Assembly (NCBI GenBank): GCA_037576215.1
Contig: JBANDB010000008.1
Coordinates: 1,798,001 to 1,862,000, forward strand
DNA: 64,000 nt
Source: Armillaria gallica
Taxonomy: Eukaryota > Basidiomycota > Agaricomycetes > Agaricales > Physalacriaceae
Reading direction: 5' to 3'
In this document: one piece after another, positions 34,441-47,700 of the stretch
How the letters are laid out: every line of letters starts with the position of its first letter
Position numbering within the stretch: position 1 is the first letter of the stretch
Position numbers and translations under genes: made by a program
Notes under the pieces: model-generated
The model's database searches: none
What the model was told of the DNA's origin: nothing
What the model saw: only the letters and a program-made list of their open reading frames with translations

Positions 34441-37400
34441 TTAGACATTGCGCCATTCCTGTTGTAATCTATCAGTAACCACAGCCTGATGTAAGATCGA
34501 CATGTGGTCGCTTTCCACAAAGACGACCTGGGCCTCTGGGACGATTGACCTACATCCAAGGTCTTCTTTCCATTCATGAGGCTCATCAAAACTCTGGACC
34601 ATGCCACGTGAAGCCACGAACACAGTCATTATAGAGCACGCCTTTATGCTCCTCACCAACTTCGTCAGCTCTACTTGTAATGTGCGATATGAGAAAACGC
34701 CATCTGTATCCCCTAATTCGATCAAAAAGGGCGTGATTGTCCTGCAGATATCGCCGAATATTTGATAGTAGTTCATCATGAGCTCACGCTCGACATGTCC
34801 AGCGGCGACCTTCCTGAGATCCTTGGCTATATCCAGATGCAACTTTGAAGTGGAATTTTCATACAATGTCAGCATGAGGTCGAGAAGCTTGTTTACTAGT
34901 GGGATGCTGGCGACCTTATTTTGAAGGGACTGCGCATCGAATTTCCAGAGAATGGTCGAAGTGTAAAGTGCAGGAGAATAATCAAGGAAAGCAAGTTGAA
35001 TGATTTCATCTCCATTGCTTTCGAAATTCCGGGCGATTTCTAAAGTCAGCAGGCAAGTACCGCAGTACCCAGCCAAACGATAAGGTCCCTTCGGAACAGC
35101 CAACTTGATTTGTTGGAAATAGAACTGCGCCATGGACTGCAACGAGGACACGGGCGTATCAGGTGTGAATTGACATGCATAAAGAGGAGTGTCAAAGGTC
35201 TCTTGCATGCCTTTGAAAGCCAAAACGTTTCCGCTTGCTCCATGTATGATGACAAGGGGTATTCCCTCCGTGTCGACCAGTTTGACAACGGTTTCTCCGG
35301 GGAGATTTAGCTTGCGCCAGTCGAATAGCTTCCTGTCGTCATTTAGGGGATTACTCGTGCGTCGTATCAACGCCAAGATGTCATGGAGACTAATATCTCC
35401 GAGAAGCTGTAGTTGGGTGATGGGCAAGAAATGACGCAATGATACAGATAGTCTGCTAGCAGAAAGCGAATCCAGTCCGTAGGCAGTGAGGGGAACATCG
35501 GGGGAAAGCTCTTCGATGGATAAACCGAGTGAATCGCAGACGAGCTGTTCGACCTGAGGAAGAACCCCTTGTTCGCTCTGGGATTCCATTACAGTTTTAG
35601 ACTGCATGGGAATGAGATGATCATATAGAGGCGATGGCCCGCAAAATCTCTGAAACTCGCTCCAGGAGTAATCTGGAATATATAACCAGAATGATTGATT
35701 CCGCATTCTTGCTAGGCCGTCTTCCAGGCAAGCGCACAGGTCTTTACAATTATATCAGTGGCTTAGGAGGAGCACAACAAACCGAAGCGATTACTCACGT
35801 TGGCTGGTCATTGCCCATGGGGCCCATTGTTTCAGAGATGGGCGAGGGAGTAATGTGTCTGGGTCAATGACAGTGTCACTATCAATGATAGCGGGCGCCA
35901 CTAAGGCGAACGCATTAGGATAGCGACGAATCATAAAGTCGACGGCAGTATTGGCACTATAAAGACTAAGAAATCGGTTTCCTCTCCGGTTCAATATGCT
36001 CACCTAGAGTAGTTCATTTGTCCTGCACTCCCGAAAATAGCGGCAGATGATATAGTTACTAGGAATTCGAGTTGTTCGATCGCGAGGGTTTTCTCTAGGA
36101 CAGTAAATGCTTCGGTTTTGGCTGGAAAGACACGATTATAGGTCTCCAAGGTATGATTTGCATATGACCTATCCTCTAAAACGACCGAAAGTAGAATACA
36201 TCCACCGATGCGGCCCGGAAGCTTCGACGTCAGCCTTTGCATGTCCGAAACAGAGCTGGTGTCGCAGCATTCCAAATGTAGTTCCAGGTCCTGTATCTCC
36301 GAAAGATACGTCAAAATGTTGAAGGCTGCAGGGTTTTTCCTAGACAAGGCCACCCCTCCGGTACGAGATGTGAGCACTATCTTTCGAGCGCCATTCTGCA
36401 AAAGCCATGGGAGTTAGATAGACGGTTACTTCGGCCATGGGAAAATCTAACCTGATACATCCAAAGGGCGATTTGTAAACCCAGGGATCCTATTCCTCCG
36501 TGCAAGAGATAAAAGACGTCCTCGCCAAAGAGACAAAATTTGATTGCGCACGCCGCAACCAGATCAGAAGGTGTTTGAGACGATCCCAATAGCACTGATG
36601 GCGGAAAGTTGGTATCCCTGAGTACGTCGAACGTATCTGAAACTTTCCATGGATTCCTTCTGATTTCCTCTAATATTCCATTCACTGGATCATCCCAAAG
36701 ATACAACGATGCACCAACGAAATCGCAGATGCTCCGCGTGCCTTTGCGATCCTCATTATAGTTCGAAAGAACCAAGTCGCCTGGCTTTATGAGCCCTAGA
36801 AGCTGGGGAGCTCCGTCCACAGCATTGATAGTAGAGATGCCGAAAAACTCCAAGACCTGAGTAAGCCTTTCCGAAAGCCCTGACCGATCGACATTTCCCA
36901 ACAATAGCACAGCTCTTCGATTCTGGAAGCGACGGCAATCTTTCAGTGACCCGAAGCCAAGAAATGAGCTAGCAATGAAGGTTGGAACCAACGCTCCGAG
37001 CTGATCTTTCCATCGAGGAGCAAGAATTTGTCCTGTATGGACAATGGCGAAGTTCGACAGCGAACCACAAACGATTGCTGTAACGTAGGAATGAATGCAC
37101 CACTGGGTATCACCCGCGTCGACGATTTGTCCATACAGGCCCCGTACGTTGCCGTTAGGTTCTGACATCAGACTAATGGATAAAAGGACATGGTTCGGTG
37201 GAACACGCGGGCAAGGACTTGCTGCAACCTGTCCCGTAGCTGTTGCAGTCCAATACCTAAGGGAATCAATGGATGGACCTTGTGAGGCTTCAAACGACGG
37301 CGAAGGGACCAATCTAGGAAGGAGGAGTTGCCCGCTACGCTCCACAAGGAATTCTGATTCGTTCTCAAGGCCATCCACGCCTGACAGCCAGCGAAGATAT

Positions 37401-40400
37401 CCGCTTCGTTCTCGTGTCGACCATGTCTCGTTAAAAAGCGCAAGACGAATATTTGTTCCGACAATTTCTCGCCTCAGCGACCGACAAAAGCCGCGCGCAG
37501 CAGCACCGGATACATCCATGGTTGATTCAATCCAAATTACCGCCGTATTGGAGCTCTGTGACTGCAGGATTTCATTCCGCATGCCTAACTCCCCGCCCAA
37601 GCGAAATGACAGCATCGGAAACCCCTGTTTCTCGTAGCCGCTACCCCGGATTTCGGGGAGATGCAATGTTGGCTTTTGTGCTTCGATAATGTAATATCTG
37701 CGGCTTGCTATAACGCTGCTAGAACGAAAATGTTTGCCCATTGAGGCGCGCCATAGATCCTGCTCTCCCGGTAGCATTCCCTTGATTTGGTTCGGGATAA
37801 TGATGATAACCATTCCTCCTGGGACTAGGAGGTCACGTAGAGCAGCGATATGTGAACTCCTCATTTCAGAGCTGATGCCGATGATTACGTCATAGATATG
37901 TCTGGAAATATACTGATGCTTCGCAGTTGTATTCCAGTCAAAATCCACGGTATGACAAAAGGAATTGTCATTGTCAATGGGAGAAGTCTGTCCCTTAGTA
38001 CTGGTGATCGAGTAGTCACAGAAAATCTGCCTCTCGTTCATTAGGCGCAAAACCTGTGACGACAGTGCCGTGTGACCAGACTTTCCTGCACTGGTAAGGT
38101 CCAAGACTCTGAGAATTCGAGTGCTGCTGCTATGGGTGAGCATGTCCACAACACGGCGTAGCCTTTTAACAGTGTCATCGATAGCATCTTCTATCTGGTC
38201 GATGTCGTCTATATGTGTTTCAGGACAAGAGGTAGATTCGGAAGTATGTGCTTCATCATCGTCACTATATGTTAACAGCATAGGGAGTCCATATGGCTGG
38301 TGGATCATATCGAAGCATCGGGAGGGTGGTTTGATAGGCGAGAGATAATGTCGTTCCACTCGGAGACCTAAAAGCTCAAGGATATGCTGGCCAGCATTAT
38401 CTACGATGTTAACGTTGAAGGTGATGGTGTCTGTTCACGTCGTTAGCTATTTATTCCAACGGTAATCAAATTACAAATTACCTGGCGACCATTTCTGTCG
38501 AACAATATGGGCATAGAGGGGTTTCTGAAGGCTTTCCGGGGCTGGTATATCGTAGAGCGTTACAACATCCACCTTGGATGGAAGAAAATACGAAGTGGGA
38601 TCCATATTCCCTGTGAAAAGATGGTGGACTGCAGAGTGTATACATGAGTCCAAGATTGCGGGGTGGAGAACATATCCGTCAGATCTGCAGTGACAGGCGA
38701 ATCAGAGTTGGTAAGAAAAAGTAGCAAGGAGTAAGCATACATCATTTGTTCATCGGCCCCCATGACTTGAATAAGACTTTCCTGCTTATTCTTCCAACAT
38801 GCTGTTACTCGTCGATACATGGGTCCGTACTGTGCAAAGTAGATCATTGTTTCATAAAAGTCTGAAACAATCATGAGTTTATGGGGAAGAGCATAGGTAA
38901 TGGACTTACTATTCACGTCCAATTTCTCACTTCTAAGTTGAAACGCGTTGATGTCAAGGTCTGGTGGTCGTGGCATGCTAGCCTTTGACATGTATCCCAT
39001 AGCATGACTTTGCGTCACCTACGGAAAGGTTAATTGAATTACGAAGGAAAAGACATTGAACAACTTGCTGAATCCTTTGAGCTGATCACAACCGACGAAA
39101 CAGTCCACTGGCAATCTTCAAATTGGAATTTAACTGGACGTGTGTTCTTGGACAGTGGCATGATGGCTTCGAAGGATACGTTCCATAAGATTCGGCCACC
39201 TGACGCAAGTGCCTGGGAGTTCGTTCAATAAACAATTGAGGAGAAATCTCAACTTTGACCCACCATTTCTATGTATCCAGCAGCCGGCATGATTGGTTCA
39301 CCATGAATAACATGATCAACCAAACTTGGATGTGTGAAGGCACTGATATTCATGTCGCTCTGGCCCAGAGGTCCGTGACGCGTTTTCCGTGCGCTGTTTT
39401 CAAGGGTGCTGAACGTCGAAGGACCACGGTAGTAGGGAATGTGCTTGCGCTGGAATGGATAGGGGATGGTAGGTATGTTATTCGGAGACGGAGATTGCAT
39501 ATTCAATTGTCTGAAATCGACGCTCGCGTGTTTACAACCTAGAACTGCAAGCCGACCCAGGCAATCCAGAAATGTATAAGGCTCGCTGGGCGGTTTGGGA
39601 TCAGAATTGCGTGGTCGGACTAAGGGGCATAACACTGCTTTTGCTCGTGGATTTTCCAAGTATGTAGCAAGTACGGGATGCGGACCAATTTCGAGATATA
39701 TTGCATCTGGATGCTCCCTCATGACGAGTGCAGCGGTAGAGGAAAACAGGACAGGCTGCCTAGTGTTTTTCCAGAAGTATTCTGATGTGAAAGGTTCATT
39801 CTGCTGAACGCCTGTGACGGTCGAATATACTGGTAAAGATGCAGCCGCAGTTGGATATGCGTCGAACAGTGGAGAAACCAGATCCTTGAACTTGTCTCGA
39901 CATACTTCCATGAGCGTGGAATGAACTGGCACCGAGGTATGCAACTTTGTAGCAAAGACGCCCTCGGCTCGAGCTATATTGACCGTACGTTCGATTAAGG
40001 ATGTGTGACCGCTTATTGTAACAGCGTCAGGCCCGTTGAAACAGGCAATATCGAGTATAGATGCGACGTGTAAATCATGCTTGGCAGTCTGAATAAACCT
40101 CTCTGCTTGAGCGAAGCTGCAGCTCATAGCAGCCATGCACCCATCAACACCTTCAGCAAGACTCAGCGCTTGTCCTCTGGCGATGGCAAGTTTGAGGGCC
40201 ATTTCCTGGCTTGTGGCCCCCGCGCTGTAGAGCATAGAAGACTCGCCTGCCGAGTGTCCGAATACGGCATCAGGAACGATACCAACACTTCGAAGAAGAT
40301 CGATAAGAGCCATCTGCAAGATGGCGAGCGAGGGTAGAGTGATAGTGATGGGCCAGAGACCGCCCTCAAGCTGAAAATGCTTCTTTGAGCCCGAGAAAAG

Positions 40401-42580
40401 ACCTGTCTGGAGTATTAATGATTGGCCCACAACGTCTTTGTAGATGGCATCCATCCGAAGAACACTTGCACGAAAAGTTGGATACGCCTGGAAGAGTTCG
40501 CGACCCACTGCGAAGGACTCAGTGGCAATGTATAGATAAAAAATGTGCGGCCTACTGTCAATATGCTGCGGTCCTTGTCCCGAAAAGACAAAGACAACAG
40601 GAGAACGATTCGAATGGCGGGGGCATAATACTGGGGGAGAGAAAGTCAAGGCACCGGCTTCGGGTTCGAAAACTGCATAAGAACGCCAGGTCATCTGACG
40701 AGATCGTCTGCCGTAGGTAGTTGAAAGTTGACGTGCTAAATCAGTGTTTTTCAAAACCGTTTGAGCCAAAGCATCAGCATTAGATGAAGCGGAACGGGGT
40801 GATAATCCTCCGGTCACGAAAAGAACCGGGCCACCTAGTCCTCCACCCTTATTCGGGTCACCAAATGGTGGAGGTCCTTCCAATACGGCGTGAGCGTTGG
40901 CCCCACCTATCCCTGAGGTATTGATAGCAACTAGAGGGCGACCAGATGAATTACGGGCTCTCAGAGGAGAAACTCCAGTTGGCACATTGATATTTGTCCA
41001 ATCGATGGTAGGGTTGAGAGTTCGGATCCCTACAGTCGGTGGAATGAGCCCAGTTTGGAACATTGAACATACTTTCGATACGGCGGCAAAGAAGGACGGT
41101 ACTTCAAGATGCCTAGGGAAATGCAGTTAGACCAAAATAAGGTAACATTCCATGATACCTACCCGATGTTTCCCTTGACACTTCCAACTGGTAGAATGCC
41201 GTCGCGCACAAAGTTTCTGCTGACCCAGTTCGCTTCTGCTGGGTCACCAGCTGCAGTACCTGCAAATCTTGGTTCAACAGAATTGTGAGTTGCATGGAAA
41301 CACACCTGTAGCATGTAGCTCGACAAAGTCAACTTCCGACGGATGCCGGCCAGTTCCTGCAAAGGCTCGACGCATTGCTTCAGTCTGAGTATCTGCAACG
41401 GGAGCGCTGACGGGTCCCGCAGATCCTGTAGAGCTCACACCTATGCCTAGAATCTGTAGACATATGTGAGAATAGCTTATACCTATGTGCAAGAACACAA
41501 CATGCTAACCGAGGCATAGATATGATCCCCATCTTGAATAGCATCGTCCAGCCGCTTAACGACCAATACGGCAACACCCTCGCCACGAGAGAAACTGAGA
41601 AAGAGATATACAAATATGGAGCTGAACTTGTTCAACTTTCTTACCCATCGGCTGATGCATCGAGCGGTTTACACCTTCCGTCGACGGATAATACTTTTCC
41701 GTCGCTGTACTGAATCCAATCCTCTACGCTATAAAGAGCAGCTTGAAGTCAGAAAAAGTGAAGGATTAGATGGGCATGAGCGACTTACCGATAGTTGAGC
41801 TGACAGCCACCAATAACTGCAGACTCGCAGTCTCGCAGCCTGAGCGCTTGAACAGCGAGGTATAGCGCCGACGCAGTAGAGCTACAAGCAGTGGTTGTCG
41901 GTATAGAGGGACCTCTGAGATCCAGGTGATATGAAACTTTGTTTGCGGTCATGTACGGATAGCCAGCAAACGAACCGGCCGCCTCGATATTGTTCTGCGG
42001 ATAAAATTAGATAGCGGTCTTTGTGTCGGTCAATAAGAGCGTACAGGATCAGCGGTAAACGAAGTATCCATGGTGGACGCCATATAGCATCCGACGTTCC
42101 GTCCTCGATAATCGATTCCTGAATCCAAGAGCGCCAAAAAACTATGTTCAATCAATTTCCGTGTGGATACGGACATGGATGCAACATCTCGAGATGTGAT
42201 ACCAAATTCGAGATGATCGAAAAGGGATATCGACTTGAGAAATGTACCCGTCTTCGTTATCACGTCTCCAGTGTTTGTTCCATGCCAGCTAGGAAGTAGC
42301 AGATATCAGAAACGCAAAAGCTAGGCTGAGGTCCCAACGTACGCGTTAATATCAAACCTTTCAGCGGGAATCGTTTCATATGCTTCGCCCTGATTCAAAA
42401 GAAACTCGAAGAAATCCGCATAGCCTAGGTTTTCAGAAACCATCGGTCCACCAGGGAATTCGACAGATATTCCGACCTTAAGTTACGTTAGCCTTCAACG
42501 AAGTTACCAGAGGGCCGAGAAAGACAGACAATAGCGGTAGCACAATTTGTTGCACCTGAGGTTGAGTCCAGGTCTGCCAT
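34441..42580 (-). CDS. Reducing type I polyketide synthase, KS-AT-DH-psiMT-psiER-KR-ACP-TE
   Basis: Iterative multidomain PKS on the minus strand with a dozen or so short introns; start at 42580 (MADLDSTSGATNCATAIV), stop at 34441. KS: Cys in TTTACSSTA (41884-41886), His in ELHATG and GNIGHLE; SVSTRK replaces the usual DPQQR, as I recall in basidiomycete reducing PKSs. AT: FVFSGQGPQ and GHSAGES (about 40250). DH: HVIHGEPIMP (HxxxGxxxxP, about 39300) and LDSCIH (about 38640). A methyltransferase-like region (about 38200-37750) lacks a clear SAM glycine motif, and the following reductase-like region (about 37300-36800) lacks an NADPH motif, so both look inactive. KR: LHGGIGSLGLQIAL and NYSSAN (Tyr), intact. 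ACP: YGLDSLSAS (about 35473). TE: GYCGTC with Cys instead of Ser, and His in SDHMSIL. Expected product: an unsaturated or hydroxylated reduced chain without full saturation. Confidence 0.92.
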
Positions 42581-42982
42581 CGTCAAAGCGTACAAGGAAG
42601 TGTCGAAGTCATGTAACTAGGAGCTTTATATCTGGAATGTCAAGAGGGGTCCACACTTCGAAGATTGATTGGGCTAAATGTGACAATTCCAGTAGTATAT
42701 TGAGAATTGTCCAGGCAGAAGTCTGATTGCGTCTCGTAGTATGCGCGCTCATCGGAGGATATTGGTTCAGGGAATATCGAGCTGATGCACTGGTTTACTC
42801 GGAGAGGTTTAAGTTGAACCTGAAGTACGAAATCGGCTCAGCCGGTACCCTTGATGCTGACGTTCTGCGAGAGAATCTTCTAGGATACGGACTGGGGTCC
42901 ATTTTCAATTGATAACATAAGCACGCACAAACTCGGAAATGGAGGACATGACTCGTCCCTGCCGATACTGGTGTTGGTGTAT
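42581..42982. promoter_or_regulatory. PKS upstream region
   Basis: About 400 bp between the PKS start and the outer end of the left inverted-repeat arm. It must hold at least part of the PKS promoter. No binding motif recognised. Confidence 0.4.
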
Positions 42983-44052
42983 ATCTACCAGTTGAAGGTA
43001 ACAGTAAATACCCCCCCCCCCCTTACCTGTGGATCCTTTCAGAGTAAGCACCACCGTAATCTCGATTGTCACAGACCAGCTGCGCCTCGTTGACATCAGA
43101 TGCAGATATCTGATACTGATGTCGGCCCGTCCAACCCTCGACCCACTTTACGGAGCAAATGGTAGTCGACCCCACCTGGTTGCTCAAATTTTGACCGCAC
43201 GGTGTTACTCCTTGCGTGGACATCGAACCTTGCTTCCGTAACCATTCTCATTGGCTAGATCACAAAATGCATCAAGTTAACTTCTAAGACTAACTTGGAT
43301 CCGACATTCACTGCGCTTCAGCAGGTATCCGTTGCCTGCCTGTCGTTGGGCCTCGGTATGTTCGTCATCAGAACTCCATTATATGCCAGCTGCACTGAGT
43401 TGGGTTGAGAATTCGTGCCTATTTATGGTATGGTGAACATCCCTAGAAGCTTCAACCACTGCCCGCACAGTGATGACGTGTTTGAACGTGCTGAGAAGAC
43501 AAGTGTCGAGAGAGGTTTGCCATGATGAATATCATTGTAAAAGTGTCATGCAATTGACATTTTTTAGGTCGACCGGATGGTAGTGAGCTCGAGGATTGAG
43601 TTTCGTAGTGCGTGCCTGAAGGTACAGTAACGTGCCGCGTGATGAGATGATATCAGACTGAGACATGCTTCAAATTTTTACAGAGTATTTCTCATTGGCC
43701 GGCCAAAGAGAGGGATAGAAATTTTCGAGGTTCGAGATCCATAATCAATACGCGTCTATGGAATGACGGTAGATGATCAGCTTTGATAGAAGACACTATT
43801 TTGCGTCTTCGGAACAGTACCCGCAAGTTTGACAAGGTGAGAATTATTGATAGCTATAACTATAGGCGAAAGATAGGTTCCAAAAACAAAGCGAGTATCA
43901 ATCTACTGCCGGGAACTAAAAATTTCCCCCGCGCCAGGTTCGACCCTTCGTACCTCCGCTGAACTAGTTCGCGTGGATTTCTGGGCCTCATTTCCTCCTT
44001 CGTTGCTGATCGTGGCCGCTGGGGTGTACGTCGTTATATCTTCTACTAGCAT
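42983..44052. repeat. Left arm of long inverted repeat
   Basis: About 1.07 kb that recurs in inverted orientation at 55817-57395 and looks nearly identical by eye over the shared parts. The outer end is near ATCTACCAGTTGAAGG (42984), and the inner end near TCTTCTACTAGCATAG (44037-44052), after which the copies diverge at once. Compared with the right arm it lacks two blocks of about 250-265 bp each. It carries a C12 run at 43011-43022 where the right arm has six. A minus-strand 66-codon frame (43023-43223, starting MSTQGVTPCGQNLSNQ) is conserved in the other arm with three residue changes. No known protein was recognised in it, and no transposase was found. Confidence 0.88.
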
Positions 44053-44789
44053 AGATCCGGCATGGCTGTCCGCTAGTGCTTTCTTTTGGCTCTCTTACTG
44101 GTTTTTCGCTGGATCAAAGTCACGGTTGCGCGTATGTTCGCAATAAGACTAGTCGAGTCTCATTCATCGGAAGCCCAACATTTTACATCGTCTCCGATGT
44201 CGAACACCACTGCGTATCGTTACTGGAACTGCCACAGCTCGGAGTCTGCCTGCCTGCCCTCGGAGTACCTGCTACAAAACACGGAAGTCATTGGTATGGT
44301 AGTCGACTGTGTCATCACATTACTGCCCCCGGGCGGTGCGTATCGTAACTCCATCTTTTTGATACGTATGAGCGAGTCGAGAAACTCAGCTTATCTGATG
44401 CCCAGTGTACATAGATAGAACACAAAACCCGACCGGATTATTCCCGAAATAGACCACGGCTTCGACTTTTCAAGCAAGCAATGCTGACTTCCGATGAAAG
44501 ATCGCGGAGAATTAACAACAATTGAGGCAGATACGGTGGACTAGAATGTTACGTCGCTCAAATGATGGCCATGAAAGAACAATTTCTCTCAAAATGAGAC
44601 AGATACGTACTTCTTGTGTACAGGATCAATCTTTTCTGTTCTACTTGACCTAAAATGATATCTGATACATTCGTGGGGTACTTTCCTACATTCACTAAGT
44701 CATGCTTTTGGAAACCAGATTTTACAATTCCATTCGGGTACCTGGACAAAGCGCGAGAGCAGGTAACTGCCCGGCGATAGCAATGCTAG
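44053..44789. other. Short stretch with possible membrane-protein relic
   Basis: Lies between the left repeat arm and the 3' end of the A-T-R gene. A plus-strand frame that crosses out of the arm reads FWASFPPSLLIVAAGVYVVI and continues SASAFFWLSYWFF, two hydrophobic segments, then fades. It may be the relic of a membrane protein cut by the repeat. No complete gene seen. Confidence 0.35.
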
Positions 44790-47700
44790 CTAGAACATGT
44801 TTTCCCCACGCCAGTACTTTAACCAATTCTCAACTTCATCCTTATCCAATGGCGATAGCTCCTGTCCCTTGTCTGAACTCGTTACAAGATGGGGAAGTCC
44901 GAATGCCTCTCGATTTTTCCATCCCAGCGCCAGTGCACTGCGCCTATAGTATGGAAGTAGACGTATTGCTGGCAGTGATGTCGGATGAACAGCTAGATTT
45001 TCCAGGGCCTCTAACCAATGTGTGTAAGACACCAGGTCCACGTTCAGCTCACGCGAAATGATGCGAGCTATGGTGGCCCATGGGATAGGGTTTGGATGAA
45101 CTAGATGCATGATATGGGGAGAGATATCGACACTGTCGACGATCATCTGGGCTGCCATGTGCACCGGAAGCCATGAAACAAGCTGAAATCATGAACACAG
45201 AGCATACAGTATAAGGTGAAAGCACACAAACCTGTTCATCATCCGGTAGACAACCAAGAACCGTAGAGCTTTGGATCATGGACGGAACCCATTCTTTCGG
45301 GTTCCATGTTCCCCTTGGTCCACCTGCGAGTTGGCCGACGCGAACGACGAGATAGCGCAAGCCTGGGACTAGGCGTAACAGCTCCTCCGAGACCCATTTA
45401 GACTCGCTGTAACCCGTTCCCTCCGCGATGTGGGGATCGATGTGGGTTTCAGTCAATGGATGATCTTCTGCGGCATCTGGAACGTTCTCCGTTCTATGCA
45501 CATCTACGGGAAACTTAGACAAAGACTCACTCTGGAAAACACCAATAGAGCTTGTGTAAATGAGTCGGGCTTTCGAGGTCAAGGCTAGTTCGATCAAATG
45601 GCGCACGCCTCGGATATTAGACTCAAATGAAGATAATCCTAGATTGAAATCTACGCGCCACGCTAGAACAGGGTCAAAGGAATTCAAGAATTCATCGAAT
45701 CGCTCACCATTATGGATTATATGCGTTACGGAGCTTGTGACCTGGATGAAAAGACTTTAATTATTTACAGTAACACACGACAACGATGTCCGTACCTCGT
45801 CGGAGAAAAGTTGGGATTCGGACGACAGATCAACTTCCAACATGATAACCTTTTCCATATTGATGTCTATCCCATGGTCGATTAAGGCTCGTCGCTGTCT
45901 CTCTTGCACAGATATCTTTCCCGGCCTGTTCACAGCGTATATGTGTCCGACAGTCTGGTCCGAAACGAGACTCGCTAAGATGTGGCACCCGAGCGCTCCC
46001 GTTGTTCCTGTTATGAGTACAACTTTCCCGGTTTTGAGGGCTAGCGAGCCACAATGCTTCTTTGACATGACCGGAAAGTCCTTTGAGTACTTCGACACCA
46101 TGGCGTGCATGTTTTCTACCCGGGAACCTAACCCAACACTGGGAGTGTGGGTGCCTTGAGCGACCGAATGCAGGAATGTCGCCAGCTGAGAGATACTTGG
46201 GTGCGAATATACAAAATTGTCTGTCGTTTGACGCGTGTCGAATTCAGCCGTATCACGCAACGCACGAAGCAGAGTGTTTCGAATCCACGTTGCCTGCAAA
46301 CTGGAGAATTATTCATGGATCAGTTCATAGTGGATCAACCCAGGTGAATTCAACTCGCCTGTCGCAGCCATGTTGGAATAGGTCCTCATCTTCAGAAATA
46401 GAATGGGAAAGAACTTGAAAGACGACGGTACGAACGAACTCCTTCGTAGATATATCGTCCCATTCCAAAGGTGGGGGGATGTTGGCTTGGGTGCTTTCCT
46501 CTACGGTTTTGTAGATCGCTGCAATTTCTTCGCTGTAATCATCTAATATCGCTTGTCGTCTATATGCCATTAAAACGTGTTATCTTGTCATAGTTAAACC
46601 CTACCGTGCAGTATTTTTGGCTGTGTACGTGAACGGCTTTCCGGGCTTCGCTACGAGAATCATCTGAGTCACAGTCAATACAGTGTCAAGCTATGAATAT
46701 TTAGAAATAGCTGACCTCTTTGAATAGACGAGAATGCTGTGGCGCAAACTTATTGATCCTTTCCACCGTGGGCCTTGAAGAATGTGATTCAGCACAAGCT
46801 TACGCTAGTCTGTAAAACACACTACCATATCTTGTTTCTGAATTCAGCAATCTTGCTCTCGTCGTTGGGATCGAAGGCGAATCGGGTCTTGGGTTCGATG
46901 AGAACACCCGCCTGGAACTTTCCTCGGCCGAAAAAGACCGAAGCCAAGACATGAGGGTCTTGATTGAGCATATTCTCTACCACACATAATTTTAGGATCC
47001 TTCACGGGCGGAATGAGTGTATTAGACTGACCCAGAGGTCCTGGGTTTGTCTTGAAATTTCACGGTGAATGTTCAGTCTCCGGCTTCAATAGCCGCATGA
47101 AGTTTAAACCACACCCACCTTCTCTCCTGTGTTATGCATGATTTGATCGTCGGTACGACCAAATATTTTCCAAAATCCAGCTTTCGTCGGATGAGGGATG
47201 AAAAGATCCGATGTTGAATACGAGTCATTACCATCGACCTTGGTATTTATGACACTGGGCCGGCAAAACTTATTTGCCTATAAGACGCATAAGCCTGAGA
47301 GAGCGGATAAGTATGAAGAAAGAACACCGCACCACCATGACGAGTTCGTATGCATTATTTCCACTAGCTACCATCTCCGGAGTCACTAGTTTGGGAAATT
47401 CAAAGTACTCCCAGTCGTAACCTACTTGAGCTGCAAGTGCGGGATGGATATAAGTTACATGGGCATATGGATAGTGACACCCACCAGGTAAGATAGGGCT
47501 CATAATCCCCCCTTCAGTACTTTCCTGCAGGTCAGCTTCGAATTCAGATTGATACTTTTTGTAGACCTACGACCCGTATAGAATAAAGATGGAAACGCCC
47601 TTAGAAGTCAGGTGGTCTCCGGCTTCCTTGTTCAATGGTCCACCACCATAAAGCTAAAGATAAATACATTTATGGCATGCCTCGTGGAAGATGAAGGCAC

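Noticed and set aside
37095..37637. 180-codon plus-strand frame inside the PKS
   Set aside because: Antisense to an exon whose sense translation is clearly PKS; no motif of its own.
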